Source: Ruminococcus sp.
GTDB lineage: Bacteria > Bacillota > Clostridia > Oscillospirales > Acutalibacteraceae
Assembly: GCA_017411385.1 (NCBI GenBank)
Contig: JAFQQF010000016.1
Span: 141,448-205,447, forward strand
Length of the DNA stretch: 64,000 nt
Direction of reading: 5' to 3'
The first letter of the stretch is position 1; every line of letters begins with the position of its first letter. Position numbers and translations under genes: made by a program. The notes under the pieces are model-generated. The model was not told where the DNA came from. It did not search any database and was given only the letters and a program-made list of their open reading frames with translations. Shown here piece by piece: positions 7,124-15,614 of the stretch.

Positions 7124-7834
7124 TTATAAAGGTTGTTTCTTAATCTTTGAGTTGTGCCTTGGATATTTCTGGGGAGTAAGAGAAGTTTTGGATACAACAA
7201 GTATTGTACGGTTGCTTTCATCAGAAAGGCAGTATTCCTGAACATCAGTTATTGTGCCACCCAATAGCTTTAAAGCATTTTTTGCCTCTTCGGCTTCTTC
7301 AAATGCGGCAGGGCCTTTAAGGGATACAAACAATCCGCCTTTCTTTACATAGGGCAGACAATACTCGGAAAGTACATTAAGTCTTGCAACGGCTCGGGAG
7401 GTTGCAATATCAAATTTTTCTCTGTACTTTTTATCCTGTGCACCTTCTTCAGCTCTTGCGTGAACAATTTCTGCAGAAAGTCCTGTTTTTTCCAATACAT
7501 CTGCAAGGAAAACAAGTCTTTTGTTAAGCCCATCCAGAAGTGTAAGCTTCAAATCAGGTCTGGCAATAAGCAGGGGAAGCCCCGGAAAACCGGCACCCGT
7601 GCCTACATCAATTATACTTGCTCCTTCTTTGATATTGCATTTTGAGAGAAGATACAGGCTATCACAGAAATGCTTTACTATAACCTCTTTTTCTTCAGTT
7701 ATGGCTGTGAGGTTCATTCTTGTGTTATAATCCACAAGCATCTCATAATAAATCCGGAAGCGTTCAAGAGCAAGGTCATCAAGCTCGATGCCAATACTTT
7801 TTACTTCTTCAAATAATGCTTCTTTGAAGCTCAT
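7124..7834 (-). CDS. rsmG: 16S rRNA (guanine-N7) methyltransferase RsmG (GidB)
   Basis: RsmG methylates N7 of G527 (E. coli numbering) in the 530 loop of 16S rRNA using SAM; loss gives low-level streptomycin resistance in many bacteria. The SAM-binding motif is IIDVGTGAGFPGLPLLIARP (about 74-93), followed by LTLLDGLNKRLVFL and ATSRAVARLNVLSEY, all characteristic of the family. The 236-residue length is normal. The ATG overlaps the stop of mnmG by four bases (ATGA), so the two are translationally coupled. Confidence 0.96.
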   Translation of the reverse strand: MSFKEALFEEVKSIGIELDDLALERFRIYYEMLVDYNTRMNLTAITEEKEVIVKHFCDSLYLLSKCNIKEGASIIDVGTGAGFPGLPLLIARPDLKLTLLDGLNKRLVFLADVLEKTGLSAEIVHARAEEGAQDKKYREKFDIATSRAVARLNVLSEYCLPYVKKGGLFVSLKGPAAFEEAEEAKNALKLLGGTITDVQEYCLSDESNRTILVVSKTSLTPQKYPRHNSKIKKQPL

Positions 7835-9735
7835 CCCTGTGCACCGCCTTTTTTCTGATTTCTTGTAAGCCAGATAATAAGTACGCTTATGTCAGCAGGA
7901 GAAACTCCGGATATTCTGCTTGCCTGTGCAATATTTCTGGGTTTTATCAGGTTAAGCTTTTCCTGTGCTTCAAGTCTTAGTCCTGTTATTTCCTTGTAAT
8001 CAATGTCACTGGGCAAGTCTTTTTCTTGCATTCTTTCCATCTGCTCAACTCGGTCAAGCTGTTTTTTGATGTAGCCTGCATATTTCACTTCAATCTCAAC
8101 TTGCTCAAACACACTTCTGTGCAAATCTGGTCGGTTTTTATCAACAGGAGATAAATCCTTGTAGGAAATCTGCGGCCTGCGAAGCAAATCAGCAATAGTA
8201 ACCCCTGTGCTAACCTTTGATGTTTCACGTGAAACAAGAATATCGTTAAGCTCATCAGTAGGAGAAAGGGTAGTGTGCTGAACTCTGTAAAGCTCGTTTT
8301 CAATCTCCTCCTGCTTTCTGAGGAAGTTATTCCATCTTATGTCGTCTACAAGACCGATTCTTCTGCCTGTAGGAGTAAGTCTTTTATCTGCATTATCCTG
8401 TCTGAGCACAAGGCGATATTCACTTCGGGAAGTCATCATTCTGTATGGCTCATTGGCACCCTTTGTAATAAGGTCGTCAATAAGGGTTCCTATATATGAA
8501 CCCGAACGCTCTAAAATCATAGGCTCCTGACCTTTGACAGAAAGTGCCGCGTTAACGCCTGCAACCAAACCTTGGGCGGCGGCTTCTTCATAACCGCTGC
8601 TGCCGTTGAACTGACCCGCACCGTAAAGACCTGCAAAATCCTTAAACTGCAGGGTAGCATCTAAAGAAAGAGGGTCTACGCAATCGTACTCAATAGCGTA
8701 GGCAGGGCGCATAACAACCGCATTTTCAAGACCTTTGATTGTGTGGTAAAACTGAAGCTGAACTTCTTCAGGAAGTGAGGAAGACATTCCCTGCAGATAC
8801 ATCTCTTCTGTATTTTCTCCGCATGGCTCAATGAAAAGCTGATGTCTTTCCTTGTCGGCAAAGCGCATAATCTTATCTTCAAGGCTTGGACAGTAACGGG
8901 GACCAATACCCTCAATCATTCCGCCGTAAAGGGGACTGCGGTGGATATTATCAAGAATAATCTTCTTTGTTTTCTCGTTGGTCCAGCTGATGTGGCAAAC
9001 AACTTTGTTTTCACCCAAATTCTCTGTTTCAAAAGAGAAAGGCTCAGGTGGCTCATCACCGCACTGAACATCAAGCTCTGAGAAATCTATACTTGAACGC
9101 AGGACTCTTGCAGGAGTACCTGTTTTGAAGCGTCTGATAGAAAGCCCCAAATCACGCAAGCTTTTGCCAAATCTTGTTGCTGCAAAGGTACCGTCGGGGC
9201 CTCCTTCGTAGCTAACCTCTCCCACAAAGATTCTTCCGCCTAAGTAGGTTCCTGTAGCGATGATAACTTTTTTAAAGGTGAAAACAGCACCCATCTGGGT
9301 GGTAAGCTCCCAAGGATAATCGCTGTCGTCAGTTCTTCTTATATCTGTAATCTCTGCTTGTCTTAGTTCAAGGTTCTGTTGAAGCTCCAGCTTGTGTTTC
9401 ATTATAGCGGCATATTTAAGGCGGTCTATCTGTCCTCGCAAAGAGTGCACAGCAGGGCCTTTGCCTCGGTTGAGCATTCTCATTTGCAGAAAAGCTTCGT
9501 CAGCAGTTTTGCCCATTTCACCGCCCAAGGCGTCAATTTCTCTAACTAAATGACCTTTTGCGGTGCCTCCAATGGAAGGATTACAGGGACAGTTGCCTAC
9601 AGCATCCATATTAATTGTAAAAATAGCAGTCTTACACCCAAGGCGGGCAGATGCCAGTGCTGCCTCAATTCCTGCGTGGCCTGCACCGATAACTGCAATA
9701 TCATATTTTCCTGCATGGTATGTTTGCATATACAT
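7831..9735 (-). CDS. mnmG: tRNA uridine-5-carboxymethylaminomethyl modification enzyme MnmG (GidA)
   Basis: MnmG is the FAD/NADH partner of MnmE in making cmnm5U34 at the wobble position of tRNAs reading NNA/NNG codons. The FAD motif VIGAGHAGIEAALASARLG is at about 15-33, and the Cys motif GNCPCNPSIGGTAKGHLVREIDALGG follows; the C-terminal helical tRNA-binding domain ends at residue 634. The N-terminus MYMQTYHAGKYDIAV has two nearby ATGs. The gene contains a perfect parS site at 8221-8236 and another lies just upstream at 9746-9761. It is followed by rsmG with a four-base overlap and preceded by mnmE. Confidence 0.97.
   Translation of the reverse strand: MYMQTYHAGKYDIAVIGAGHAGIEAALASARLGCKTAIFTINMDAVGNCPCNPSIGGTAKGHLVREIDALGGEMGKTADEAFLQMRMLNRGKGPAVHSLRGQIDRLKYAAIMKHKLELQQNLELRQAEITDIRRTDDSDYPWELTTQMGAVFTFKKVIIATGTYLGGRIFVGEVSYEGGPDGTFAATRFGKSLRDLGLSIRRFKTGTPARVLRSSIDFSELDVQCGDEPPEPFSFETENLGENKVVCHISWTNEKTKKIILDNIHRSPLYGGMIEGIGPRYCPSLEDKIMRFADKERHQLFIEPCGENTEEMYLQGMSSSLPEEVQLQFYHTIKGLENAVVMRPAYAIEYDCVDPLSLDATLQFKDFAGLYGAGQFNGSSGYEEAAAQGLVAGVNAALSVKGQEPMILERSGSYIGTLIDDLITKGANEPYRMMTSRSEYRLVLRQDNADKRLTPTGRRIGLVDDIRWNNFLRKQEEIENELYRVQHTTLSPTDELNDILVSRETSKVSTGVTIADLLRRPQISYKDLSPVDKNRPDLHRSVFEQVEIEVKYAGYIKKQLDRVEQMERMQEKDLPSDIDYKEITGLRLEAQEKLNLIKPRNIAQASRISGVSPADISVLIIWLTRNQKKGGAQG
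8221..8236. promoter_or_regulatory. parS site inside mnmG
   Basis: TGTTTCACGTGAAACA, perfect match, embedded in the coding sequence where it encodes LFHVKH on one reading and VSRET in the mnmG frame. Confidence 0.95.
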
Positions 9736-9745
9736 TACCTCTTAT

Positions 9746-9761
9746 TGTTTCACGTGAAACA
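9746..9761. promoter_or_regulatory. parS site between mnmE and mnmG
   Basis: TGTTTCACGTGAAACA, perfect match, ending on the base before the mnmE stop codon and 10 bases upstream of the mnmG start. Confidence 0.95.
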
Positions 9762-11129
9762 TTATTTTCCTACGCAAAAACTGTGGAACACATCGTCCAC
9801 AACTGCATCGGATACATTTTCACCTGTGAGCTCTAAAAGTGCATCAATAGCATCCTCAACACAAACAGTAACAGCATCAAAAGAATAACCTGAACTGAGT
9901 GTGTTGTGTGCTTCAATCACGCTGTTCTGTGCTTTTTGAGCCGCTGCACGCTGGCGCTCACCTGAAAGTATTCCTGCACAAGGGTCAAAGTTCTTTGTAC
10001 CTGAAACCTCCGCAATAGCATCTGTTAACTCCTGCTTACCATCACCATTTATAGCACTTATATAAACAATATGTTTTATTTTTTTACTAATAGTATTTAT
10101 ATCTAACTTGCGTTCAAGGTCTGTTTTATTAATAATTGCAATAGAAGGAACATCCTCAAGACTTTCGATAAGCTTAATATCTTCGTCGGTTAGCTCCTGA
10201 CTGCTGTCAAAAACAGCGAGCACCAAAGAACAGGTTGAAAGTCTTTCTTTTGTTCTGTCAACACCGATTTTTTCTACAGGATTATCTGTGTCGCGGATAC
10301 CAGCCGTGTCGCAAAGTCTGAGGGTTACATCGCCAACGATAACAGTTTCCTCCACTACATCACGGGTAGTTCCTGCAATTTCTGTGACAATACTCTTATC
10401 AAAGCCCGAAAGCAGATTCATCAAGGTTGATTTTCCTACATTAGGTCTGCCTGCAATAACTGTATCAATTCCGTGAATAACAGCCTGTCCTGTTTCGTAT
10501 TCACTCAGAAGCTTTGTGATTTTCTCTTTTGCAGTTTCAAGAATTTCTGTGATTGCGTCTTCTGTAACCTCGGGAATATCCTCCTCAGGAAAATCAGCCC
10601 ATGCACACAAGTGTCCTGCTAATGAAACAAGGTCGTTTTTTATATCGTCAATTCGTTTTTTGAGTGCACCCGTGCGGGTACTTACAGCACATCTCACAGC
10701 CTGTCTGCTCTGAGCAGAGATAATATCCATAACCGCCTGTGCTTCGCTCAAATCCATTTTTCCGTTTAAGAAAGCACGTTTAGTAAATTCTCCCGGCTCG
10801 GCAAGTACTGCTCCGTTTTCAAGTACTACTCTGAGAACACTTCTGGTAACGTAAAGACCGCCGTGACAGCAAAGCTCCACAACATCCTCGCCTGTGAAGC
10901 TCTTTGGTGCACGATAAACAATAGCCACAACCTCATCCAGCATCTCATTGTTCTCCATAACTTTTCCGTAGGATGCTCTGTAGCCTTCCAAGGCTTCAAG
11001 CCTTTTACCGCTTGCAGCTACAAATACCTTATCTGCAATTTCAATGGCTTTTTCGCCTGATATTCTGATGATGCCAATTCCGCCTTGTCCCTGTGCAGTG
11101 CTTATAGCGGCTATTGTTTTTTCACTCAT
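9762..11129 (-). CDS. mnmE: tRNA modification GTPase MnmE (TrmE)
   Basis: MnmE is the GTPase and formyl-THF-binding partner of MnmG in cmnm5U34 synthesis. The N-terminal folate-binding domain begins TIAAISTAQGQGGIGIIRISG. The G domain has G1 GRPNVGKS, the K-loop/G2 region IAGTTRDVVEE, G3 DTAG and G4 NKTD. The protein ends in CVGK, the conserved CxGK motif that supplies the modification cysteine. At 455 residues it is full length. The neighbours mnmG and rsmG are in the same direction, and jag lies upstream beyond a terminator. Confidence 0.97.
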   Translation of the reverse strand: MSEKTIAAISTAQGQGGIGIIRISGEKAIEIADKVFVAASGKRLEALEGYRASYGKVMENNEMLDEVVAIVYRAPKSFTGEDVVELCCHGGLYVTRSVLRVVLENGAVLAEPGEFTKRAFLNGKMDLSEAQAVMDIISAQSRQAVRCAVSTRTGALKKRIDDIKNDLVSLAGHLCAWADFPEEDIPEVTEDAITEILETAKEKITKLLSEYETGQAVIHGIDTVIAGRPNVGKSTLMNLLSGFDKSIVTEIAGTTRDVVEETVIVGDVTLRLCDTAGIRDTDNPVEKIGVDRTKERLSTCSLVLAVFDSSQELTDEDIKLIESLEDVPSIAIINKTDLERKLDINTISKKIKHIVYISAINGDGKQELTDAIAEVSGTKNFDPCAGILSGERQRAAAQKAQNSVIEAHNTLSSGYSFDAVTVCVEDAIDALLELTGENVSDAVVDDVFHSFCVGK

Positions 11130-11177
11130 TATATCACCATCCGACCTTTATATTGTTTATATAAAAGTTATCTAAAA

Positions 11178-11205
11178 AAACAGGGCAGCTTATGCCGCCC
11201 TGTTT
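11178..11205 (-). terminator. Terminator between jag and mnmE
   Basis: Arms of 12 bases (aaacagggcagc / gccgccctgttt, one mismatch) followed on the minus strand by seven T residues. It splits the long minus-strand chain into an rpmH-jag part and an mnmE-rsmG part. Confidence 0.8.
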
Positions 11206-11232
11206 AGTATCGGCGAGCTTTTCCGCCGTTAA

Positions 11233-12024
11233 TTACTTGTCAATTCTGCCGTAAAGTGCAGCGCCTTCACCTTCATTGATAGGTGCACGCTTAGGTGCAT
11301 TATCAGAAACTGAAGTGTTATTACCAAAATTACGTCTGGGACGTCTGTCGTATCTGCCCTTTGAGCCTCTGCCGCCTCTTGATTGTCTGGGAGCATTAGG
11401 GTCGGGACCGATTACAACGTGTCTGTTCATATTTTCGCCTTCGCTCCAAGATGTAGCGCCATTGACCTTCTGAACAGCTGTGTGAATGATTCTTCTCTCG
11501 TAAGGATTCATAGGCTCAAGGCTGGTTTTGTAACCTGTCTTTACTGCCTTGAAAGCAAGCTTTCTGCCGAGAATTTCAAGAGTCTTCTCTCTCTTCTCGC
11601 GATAATCGCCTGTGTTGATTGTAACTTTATAGTAAGAATTCTCAACGTGATTTGCAACAAGACCTGTAAGGTACTGCAAAGCATCCAGTGTTTCACCGCG
11701 TCTGCCGATAACAGAACCTACATCCTCGCCCTCAAGGTCGATTATAACTCCGTTTTCTTCAGATTCTGTTGCATTGAGAGTAATACCCTCAAGTCCCATT
11801 GCATCAAGAACATTCTTAAGGAAATCCTGTGCAACATCTGCAGGAGATGATTTGATAAAAGCTCTAACCTTTGCGGGACAACCGCCAAATAAACCGAGAA
11901 TCTTCTTTTCTGCTCTCTGAATAATTTCAAATTCTGCTTCGTAGGTTTCTACTCCAAGCTGTCTGCAAGCATCTTCCTGTGCAGCAACCTCGGTTTCACC
12001 AACGCCGATAGCTTCTCTAATCAA
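11233..12024 (-). CDS. khpB: RNA-binding protein Jag/KhpB (Jag_N, KH and R3H domains)
   Basis: The 263-residue protein has the three-part Jag layout: a Jag N-domain (about 1-50, REAIGVGETEVAAQEDACRQLG), a KH domain with GSVIGRRGETLDALQYL (about 103-119), and an R3H motif in MNPYERRIIHTAVQ (about 171-184). An extra basic Arg/Gly-rich tail (RQSRGGRGSKGRYDRRPRR) follows. KhpB binds RNA together with KhpA and affects cell elongation in streptococci. It starts at TTG (12024-12022) with aaggtgac 4 bases upstream. It is downstream of yidC, the usual association. Confidence 0.93.
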   Translation of the reverse strand: MIREAIGVGETEVAAQEDACRQLGVETYEAEFEIIQRAEKKILGLFGGCPAKVRAFIKSSPADVAQDFLKNVLDAMGLEGITLNATESEENGVIIDLEGEDVGSVIGRRGETLDALQYLTGLVANHVENSYYKVTINTGDYREKREKTLEILGRKLAFKAVKTGYKTSLEPMNPYERRIIHTAVQKVNGATSWSEGENMNRHVVIGPDPNAPRQSRGGRGSKGRYDRRPRRNFGNNTSVSDNAPKRAPINEGEGAALYGRIDK

Positions 12025-12100
12025 GATGTCACCTTCTTGTATTCTTTTGTGTTATAAAAAATGTAGTTATTTTCATTTTTACGTTGTAAAACATCAAAAA

Positions 12101-13015
12101 TTACAGATGCTTTACAGTAGCTTCCCTTTTTTCGAGCAGGGCAACTCTTGCCGCTTCCGAACGAGCGACCATCATACCGGGTCCGAAGAAATAATGAAGG
12201 ACCAGGGACTGCACAAAACCCAGTACAGTAGAACAAATCCAGTAGAAACCTACAGCTGCGGGAACAGTATAAGCCAGATATGCTGAGAAGAGGGGTAGTA
12301 AGAAAATCATTGCATTCATACAACCCTGCTGCTGACCGCCGCCTGTGCCGTTTAATTTCTGCATAATAACTGTAGACAATACAGAGGTACCAAAACAAAG
12401 GAAAGGAATTAAGAGATACCAAGAAAAACCAAGTTTTGATGGTGTTTCCAGAAGATTAATTCCTGAGAAATTAAAGGATGCACAGAACTGTGAGATTTCG
12501 GGTATGGAAACCTTTGCACCTTCAAAACAAGCCTGAATACACTCAAAGCTGTTAAAATACTTCATAATATCAATCTGACCGCCATACATAGCAGAAGTGC
12601 TGATGTTAAGTCCCGGAATGGAAACAAGAACATTCTTTGCGTTTTCTACCATTACCTTGTCCAGATGAAGTGTATTTGTAAGGGGATAAGCAACGCTGTA
12701 AAAAACACCAAGCATAATAAACATAGGAATAATTGATGTCAGACAGCCTGCCGAAGGGTTAATACCCTCTTTTTCGTAGAGTTTCTGGGTTTCTTCGTTA
12801 AGCTTTTCTCTGTTATTACCGTATTTTTCGCGAAGCTCTGCTTGTTTTGCCTGCATTCTGGCATTACCCGCCATAGTCTTCTGCTGTTTGATAGAAGAAG
12901 GAAACAAAATGAGCTTTGCGATAATTGTAAAAATTAAGATAGCAAATGCGTAGTTATGAACTAACTGATAAGCAAACCAGAGAATATAACCGAATAAGCT
13001 TCCGATAAATTCCAT
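12101..13015 (-). CDS. yidC: Membrane protein insertase YidC (Oxa1/SpoIIIJ family)
   Basis: YidC inserts and folds membrane proteins with or without Sec. The start is the ATG at 13015 (MEFIGSLFGYILWFAYQLV), with gaaaggt 7 bases upstream; the frame extends further upstream only through yidD sequence. The first hydrophobic helix is followed by the conserved FAILIFTIIAKLILFPSSIKQQK, where the groove residue is Lys rather than the Arg of Bacillus SpoIIIJ. A Lys/Glu-rich cytoplasmic loop (ELREKYGNNREKLNEETQKLYEKEG) and three more membrane segments follow, ending with the GFYWICSTVLGFVQ signature. The 304-residue length is usual for Gram-positive forms. A second YidC domain occurs in the fusion at 48647. 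Confidence 0.93.
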   Translation of the reverse strand: MEFIGSLFGYILWFAYQLVHNYAFAILIFTIIAKLILFPSSIKQQKTMAGNARMQAKQAELREKYGNNREKLNEETQKLYEKEGINPSAGCLTSIIPMFIMLGVFYSVAYPLTNTLHLDKVMVENAKNVLVSIPGLNISTSAMYGGQIDIMKYFNSFECIQACFEGAKVSIPEISQFCASFNFSGINLLETPSKLGFSWYLLIPFLCFGTSVLSTVIMQKLNGTGGGQQQGCMNAMIFLLPLFSAYLAYTVPAAVGFYWICSTVLGFVQSLVLHYFFGPGMMVARSEAARVALLEKREATVKHL

Positions 13016-13031
13016 AAGCTTAACCTTTCTT

Positions 13032-13259
13032 TCATATCTTGTGTTTTTTCTGCGGGACGGGGTCATACCCGCCTTTGGAGAAGGGGTTACACCGCAGTAT
13101 TCTCCATAATGCAAGGGCCGAGCCCTTTATTACTCCGAAGCGCTCTATTGCTTCGTATCCGTACTGAGAACAAGTAGGATAATACTTGCACTTAGGAGGA
13201 CTAAGAGGAGAAATCTTTTTTTGATAAAAACGTATTATTTTGAGAAATATTTTTTTCAT
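13032..13259 (-). CDS. yidD: Membrane protein insertion efficiency factor YidD
   Basis: The ATG at 13259 is one base from the rnpA stop and is preceded by ggagg, so the 75-residue reading [21 protein letters not shown] is chosen over the longer frame from 13283. The signature [24 protein letters not shown] and [12 protein letters not shown] is characteristic of YidD, a small amphipathic protein that sits at the membrane and helps YidC-dependent insertion. It lies between rnpA and yidC, the standard position. Confidence 0.95.
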   Translation of the reverse strand: MKKIFLKIIRFYQKKISPLSPPKCKYYPTCSQYGYEAIERFGVIKGSALALWRILRCNPFSKGGYDPVPQKKHKI

Positions 13260-13260
13260 C

Positions 13261-13599
13261 TTATTCCTCCAGTATTCCTGCATCCTTAAAATGCTTTTTC
13301 ATACTGACAAGAATATGAGTGCTTTTTCTGAAAGGAGTTCTGCCCCTTGCTACAAATACAATATCGTAGCCCGAACGCAAAGAACCTTTAAGCTCTGAAA
13401 AAGCTGCTCTTATAATACGTCTGGAGCGGTTTCGCTGTACAGCCTTGCCGACCTTTTTTCCTGTGGTGATTCCGATACGCAGGTTATTTGTATTATTTTT
13501 TACGATATAAGTAACAAGGTCAGGAGAAACATACGACCTTCCTTTGGTGTATGCTCGCCTGAATTCCCTGTTTTCCTTCAAAGTGATTGTATCACTCAT
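13261..13599 (-). CDS. rnpA: Ribonuclease P protein component
   Basis: RnpA binds RNase P RNA and assists 5' maturation of tRNAs. The 112-residue protein contains the conserved [17 protein letters not shown] segment and the RNR helix ([20 protein letters not shown]), the family signature. It is downstream of rpmH and upstream of yidD. Confidence 0.96.
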   Translation of the reverse strand: MSDTITLKENREFRRAYTKGRSYVSPDLVTYIVKNNTNNLRIGITTGKKVGKAVQRNRSRRIIRAAFSELKGSLRSGYDIVFVARGRTPFRKSTHILVSMKKHFKDAGILEE

Positions 13600-13618
13600 T
13601 TAAACCACCTGTTAACCT

Positions 13619-13627
13619 TGTGGATAA
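13619..13627. promoter_or_regulatory. DnaA box between rpmH and rnpA
   Basis: TGTGGATAA, the exact complement of the DnaA box TTATCCACA, in the rpmH-rnpA gap. Confidence 0.65.
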
Positions 13628-13655
13628 AAGCCGTCTATCGACTGATAAAAAGAAA

Positions 13656-13674
13656 GACCACTTAAACCGTGGTC
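13656..13674 (-). terminator. Weak hairpin between rpmH and rnpA
   Basis: Arms gaccac/gtggtc followed on the minus strand by TTTCTTTTT. It may partly attenuate readthrough from rpmH into rnpA, making less RnpA than L34. Confidence 0.5.
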
Positions 13675-13707
13675 CTCACTTTTCTTAAGCTAAGAACTTT
13701 TCTAAAA

Positions 13708-13842
13708 TTAGTAAGAAAGTCTCTTTCTGCCTTTTGCTCTTCTGCGAGCAAGAACCTTACGTCCGTTCTTATCGGACATTCTCTTTCTGAAGCCGTGCTC
13801 CTTCTTTCTGTGGAGCTTCTTGGGTTGATATGTTCTGAGCAT
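13708..13842 (-). CDS. rpmH: 50S ribosomal protein L34
   Basis: A 44-codon frame on the minus strand from ATG at 13842 to TAA at 13710-13708 encodes [20 protein letters not shown] and continues [24 protein letters not shown], a clear L34. The ATG is preceded by aaaggagg at 6 bases. A strong promoter lies 40 bases upstream. L34 is the usual first gene on the rnpA side of the origin. Confidence 0.98.
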   Translation of the reverse strand: MLRTYQPKKLHRKKEHGFRKRMSDKNGRKVLARRRAKGRKRLSY

Positions 13843-13881
13843 ATTAATCCTCCTTTCGGATACATAACCTTGCAATTTAGC

Positions 13882-13910
13882 ATTATACTTGAAATTTTCC
13901 TTTTCGTCAA
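13882..13910 (-). promoter_or_regulatory. Sigma-70 type promoter of rpmH-rnpA-yidD-yidC-jag
   Basis: On the minus strand TTGACG (13910-13905), a 17-base spacer and TATAAT (13887-13882). Confidence 0.8.
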
Positions 13911-14297
13911 TAAAAATTTTCGATTTTTTCTGACTTTTTGGAAAATAAATTTTTATTTGTATTTAAGCTTTGATAACCCCCACAATATATTGTATTTACG
14001 CAGAAAAGCAAACACAAATTACAGAAATAAAAAATGCTGTCTTAAAGAGATATAATATAAATAGTAATAAATACATTATAAGTGTAAAAAAAGCATTGCA
14101 TTTACGCCTTGTTTTTGGTAAAATAAAATGGTAAATGTGAAAGATTGTCTTTATAGTTTTGTGTCCTGTTTTTACATACAACTCTGTTTTGATTGAGAAT
14201 ACAGCAAAAAACTGATTTTTATTATTTTGCAGTACATTTTTTTAAAAGGACACAAGGGAAAATCAGAAATAAAAGGAAATTTCAGGAGGTAAAAAAT
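13911..14297. other. AT-rich rpmH-dnaA intergenic region (left part of the origin)
   Basis: This strongly AT-rich gap between divergent rpmH and dnaA has no gene. I found no perfect DnaA box inside it. It must hold the dnaA promoter, but no -35/-10 pair stands out. AT-rich runs such as those around 14041-14080 would melt easily. The dnaA ribosome binding site caggaggt is at 14284-14291. Confidence 0.5.
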
Positions 14298-15614
14298 ATG
14301 GAATCTTTCAGCGATGCCTGGGGCGTCATTTGCGAATATTGCAAAACTAAAATTACCGATGTAGCTTACAAAATGTGGATAAGCCGTATCGAGCCTGTGG
14401 ACCTTGACTTCAAAACCGGAAAAGCAACCTTGCTTGTTCCTAACGATTTTCACAAGGACACTATTGAGCGATGCTACATAACTCTTTTAGATGATGCCTT
14501 TAAGGAGATTTTCGGTACATCATTTGAGCTGTGTTTAATTACACCTGAGGATAAAAAATCCACAACTCAGGAAGAAACAATTCAGGATGCAGGCGCTATC
14601 TATGATTACACCTTTGCAAACTTTATCGTAGGTCCTTCAAACACCTTTGCTCATGCTGCTGCTATGGCAGTTGCGGCAAAGCCTGCAGATGCTTACAATC
14701 CCTTGCTTATCTACGGTAGCTCAGGACTTGGCAAAACCCACCTTCTTTATGCAATAGGCAATCAGATTAAAAAGAATAATCCCGATATGCGAATTCAGTA
14801 TGTAAAGGGTGACGAATTCATCAATGAGCTGGTACAAGCTATCAGTAACGCCACCACTGCCGAATTTAAACAGAAGTACAGACATGCTGACGTTCTTCTG
14901 GTTGACGACGTTCAGTTTATTGCAGGTAAAAACAGTACTCAGGAGGAATTCTTCCACACATTCAACGCTCTTTACGAGGACCACAAGCAGATTGTTCTTA
15001 TTTCTGACCGTCCCCCCAAGGATATGAAAATTCTTGATGAGCGTTTGCGTTCAAGATTTGAGTCAGGTCTTATTGCAGATTTGCAGGCACCTGATATTGA
15101 AACCAGAATTGCTATTATCAAAAAGAAAGCTGATATTCTTCAGGTACCTGTAAGCGACGAGCTTATTCTTTTTATTGCACAGAAAATCAAAACAAACGTG
15201 CGTCAGCTTGAAGGTGTCGTAAAGAAGCTCAAAGCAAGATACCTTCTTAATAACGAAAAAATCACTCAGGCTGTAGTTGTAGAGGCTATTTCAGATATTC
15301 TCAACAATGACAATACACCTGAGCAAACAGTAGAAAAAATCATTGACGAGGTTGCCAGAACCTTCGGTGTTTCTGCTGAAGATATCAAATCAAAGAAAAG
15401 CCGTAAGGCTTCCATCAATAATCCTCGTCACATTGCTATTTACATAATCCGCGAAATGACAGGTATGTCTATGGCAGAAATCGGCAAGGTTTTCGGAAAC
15501 CTTCATCACTCCACTATTGTTTACACAACTCAGCAGGTAGATAAAAGAATGCAGTCTGAACCCAATCTGAGAGAAACAGTAGAAGATATTATGAAGAATA
15601 TCAGAGATAACTGA
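14298..15614 (+). CDS. dnaA: Chromosomal replication initiator DnaA
   Basis: DnaA binds DnaA boxes, oligomerises with ATP and melts the origin. The start is the ATG at 14298 (MESFSDAWGVICEYCK) with aggaggt 6 bases upstream. Domain I (1-80), a short linker, then the AAA+ domain with Walker A GSSGLGKTHLL, Walker B VLLVDDVQF and the arginine finger region DERLRSRFESGL. Domain IV shows IREMTGMSMAEIGKVFGNLHHSTIVY. The DNA-binding signature here reads GNLHHST where most bacteria have G-R-D-H-[ST]-T, so the Asp that contacts the box is His. The 438-residue length is normal. A DnaA box (14374-14382) lies early in the gene. Confidence 0.97.
   Translation: MESFSDAWGVICEYCKTKITDVAYKMWISRIEPVDLDFKTGKATLLVPNDFHKDTIERCYITLLDDAFKEIFGTSFELCLITPEDKKSTTQEETIQDAGAIYDYTFANFIVGPSNTFAHAAAMAVAAKPADAYNPLLIYGSSGLGKTHLLYAIGNQIKKNNPDMRIQYVKGDEFINELVQAISNATTAEFKQKYRHADVLLVDDVQFIAGKNSTQEEFFHTFNALYEDHKQIVLISDRPPKDMKILDERLRSRFESGLIADLQAPDIETRIAIIKKKADILQVPVSDELILFIAQKIKTNVRQLEGVVKKLKARYLLNNEKITQAVVVEAISDILNNDNTPEQTVEKIIDEVARTFGVSAEDIKSKKSRKASINNPRHIAIYIIREMTGMSMAEIGKVFGNLHHSTIVYTTQQVDKRMQSEPNLRETVEDIMKNIRDN
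14374..14382. promoter_or_regulatory. DnaA box inside dnaA
   Basis: TGTGGATAA, exact complement of TTATCCACA, in the coding sequence (codons for MWIS). It may be coincidental. Confidence 0.45.
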
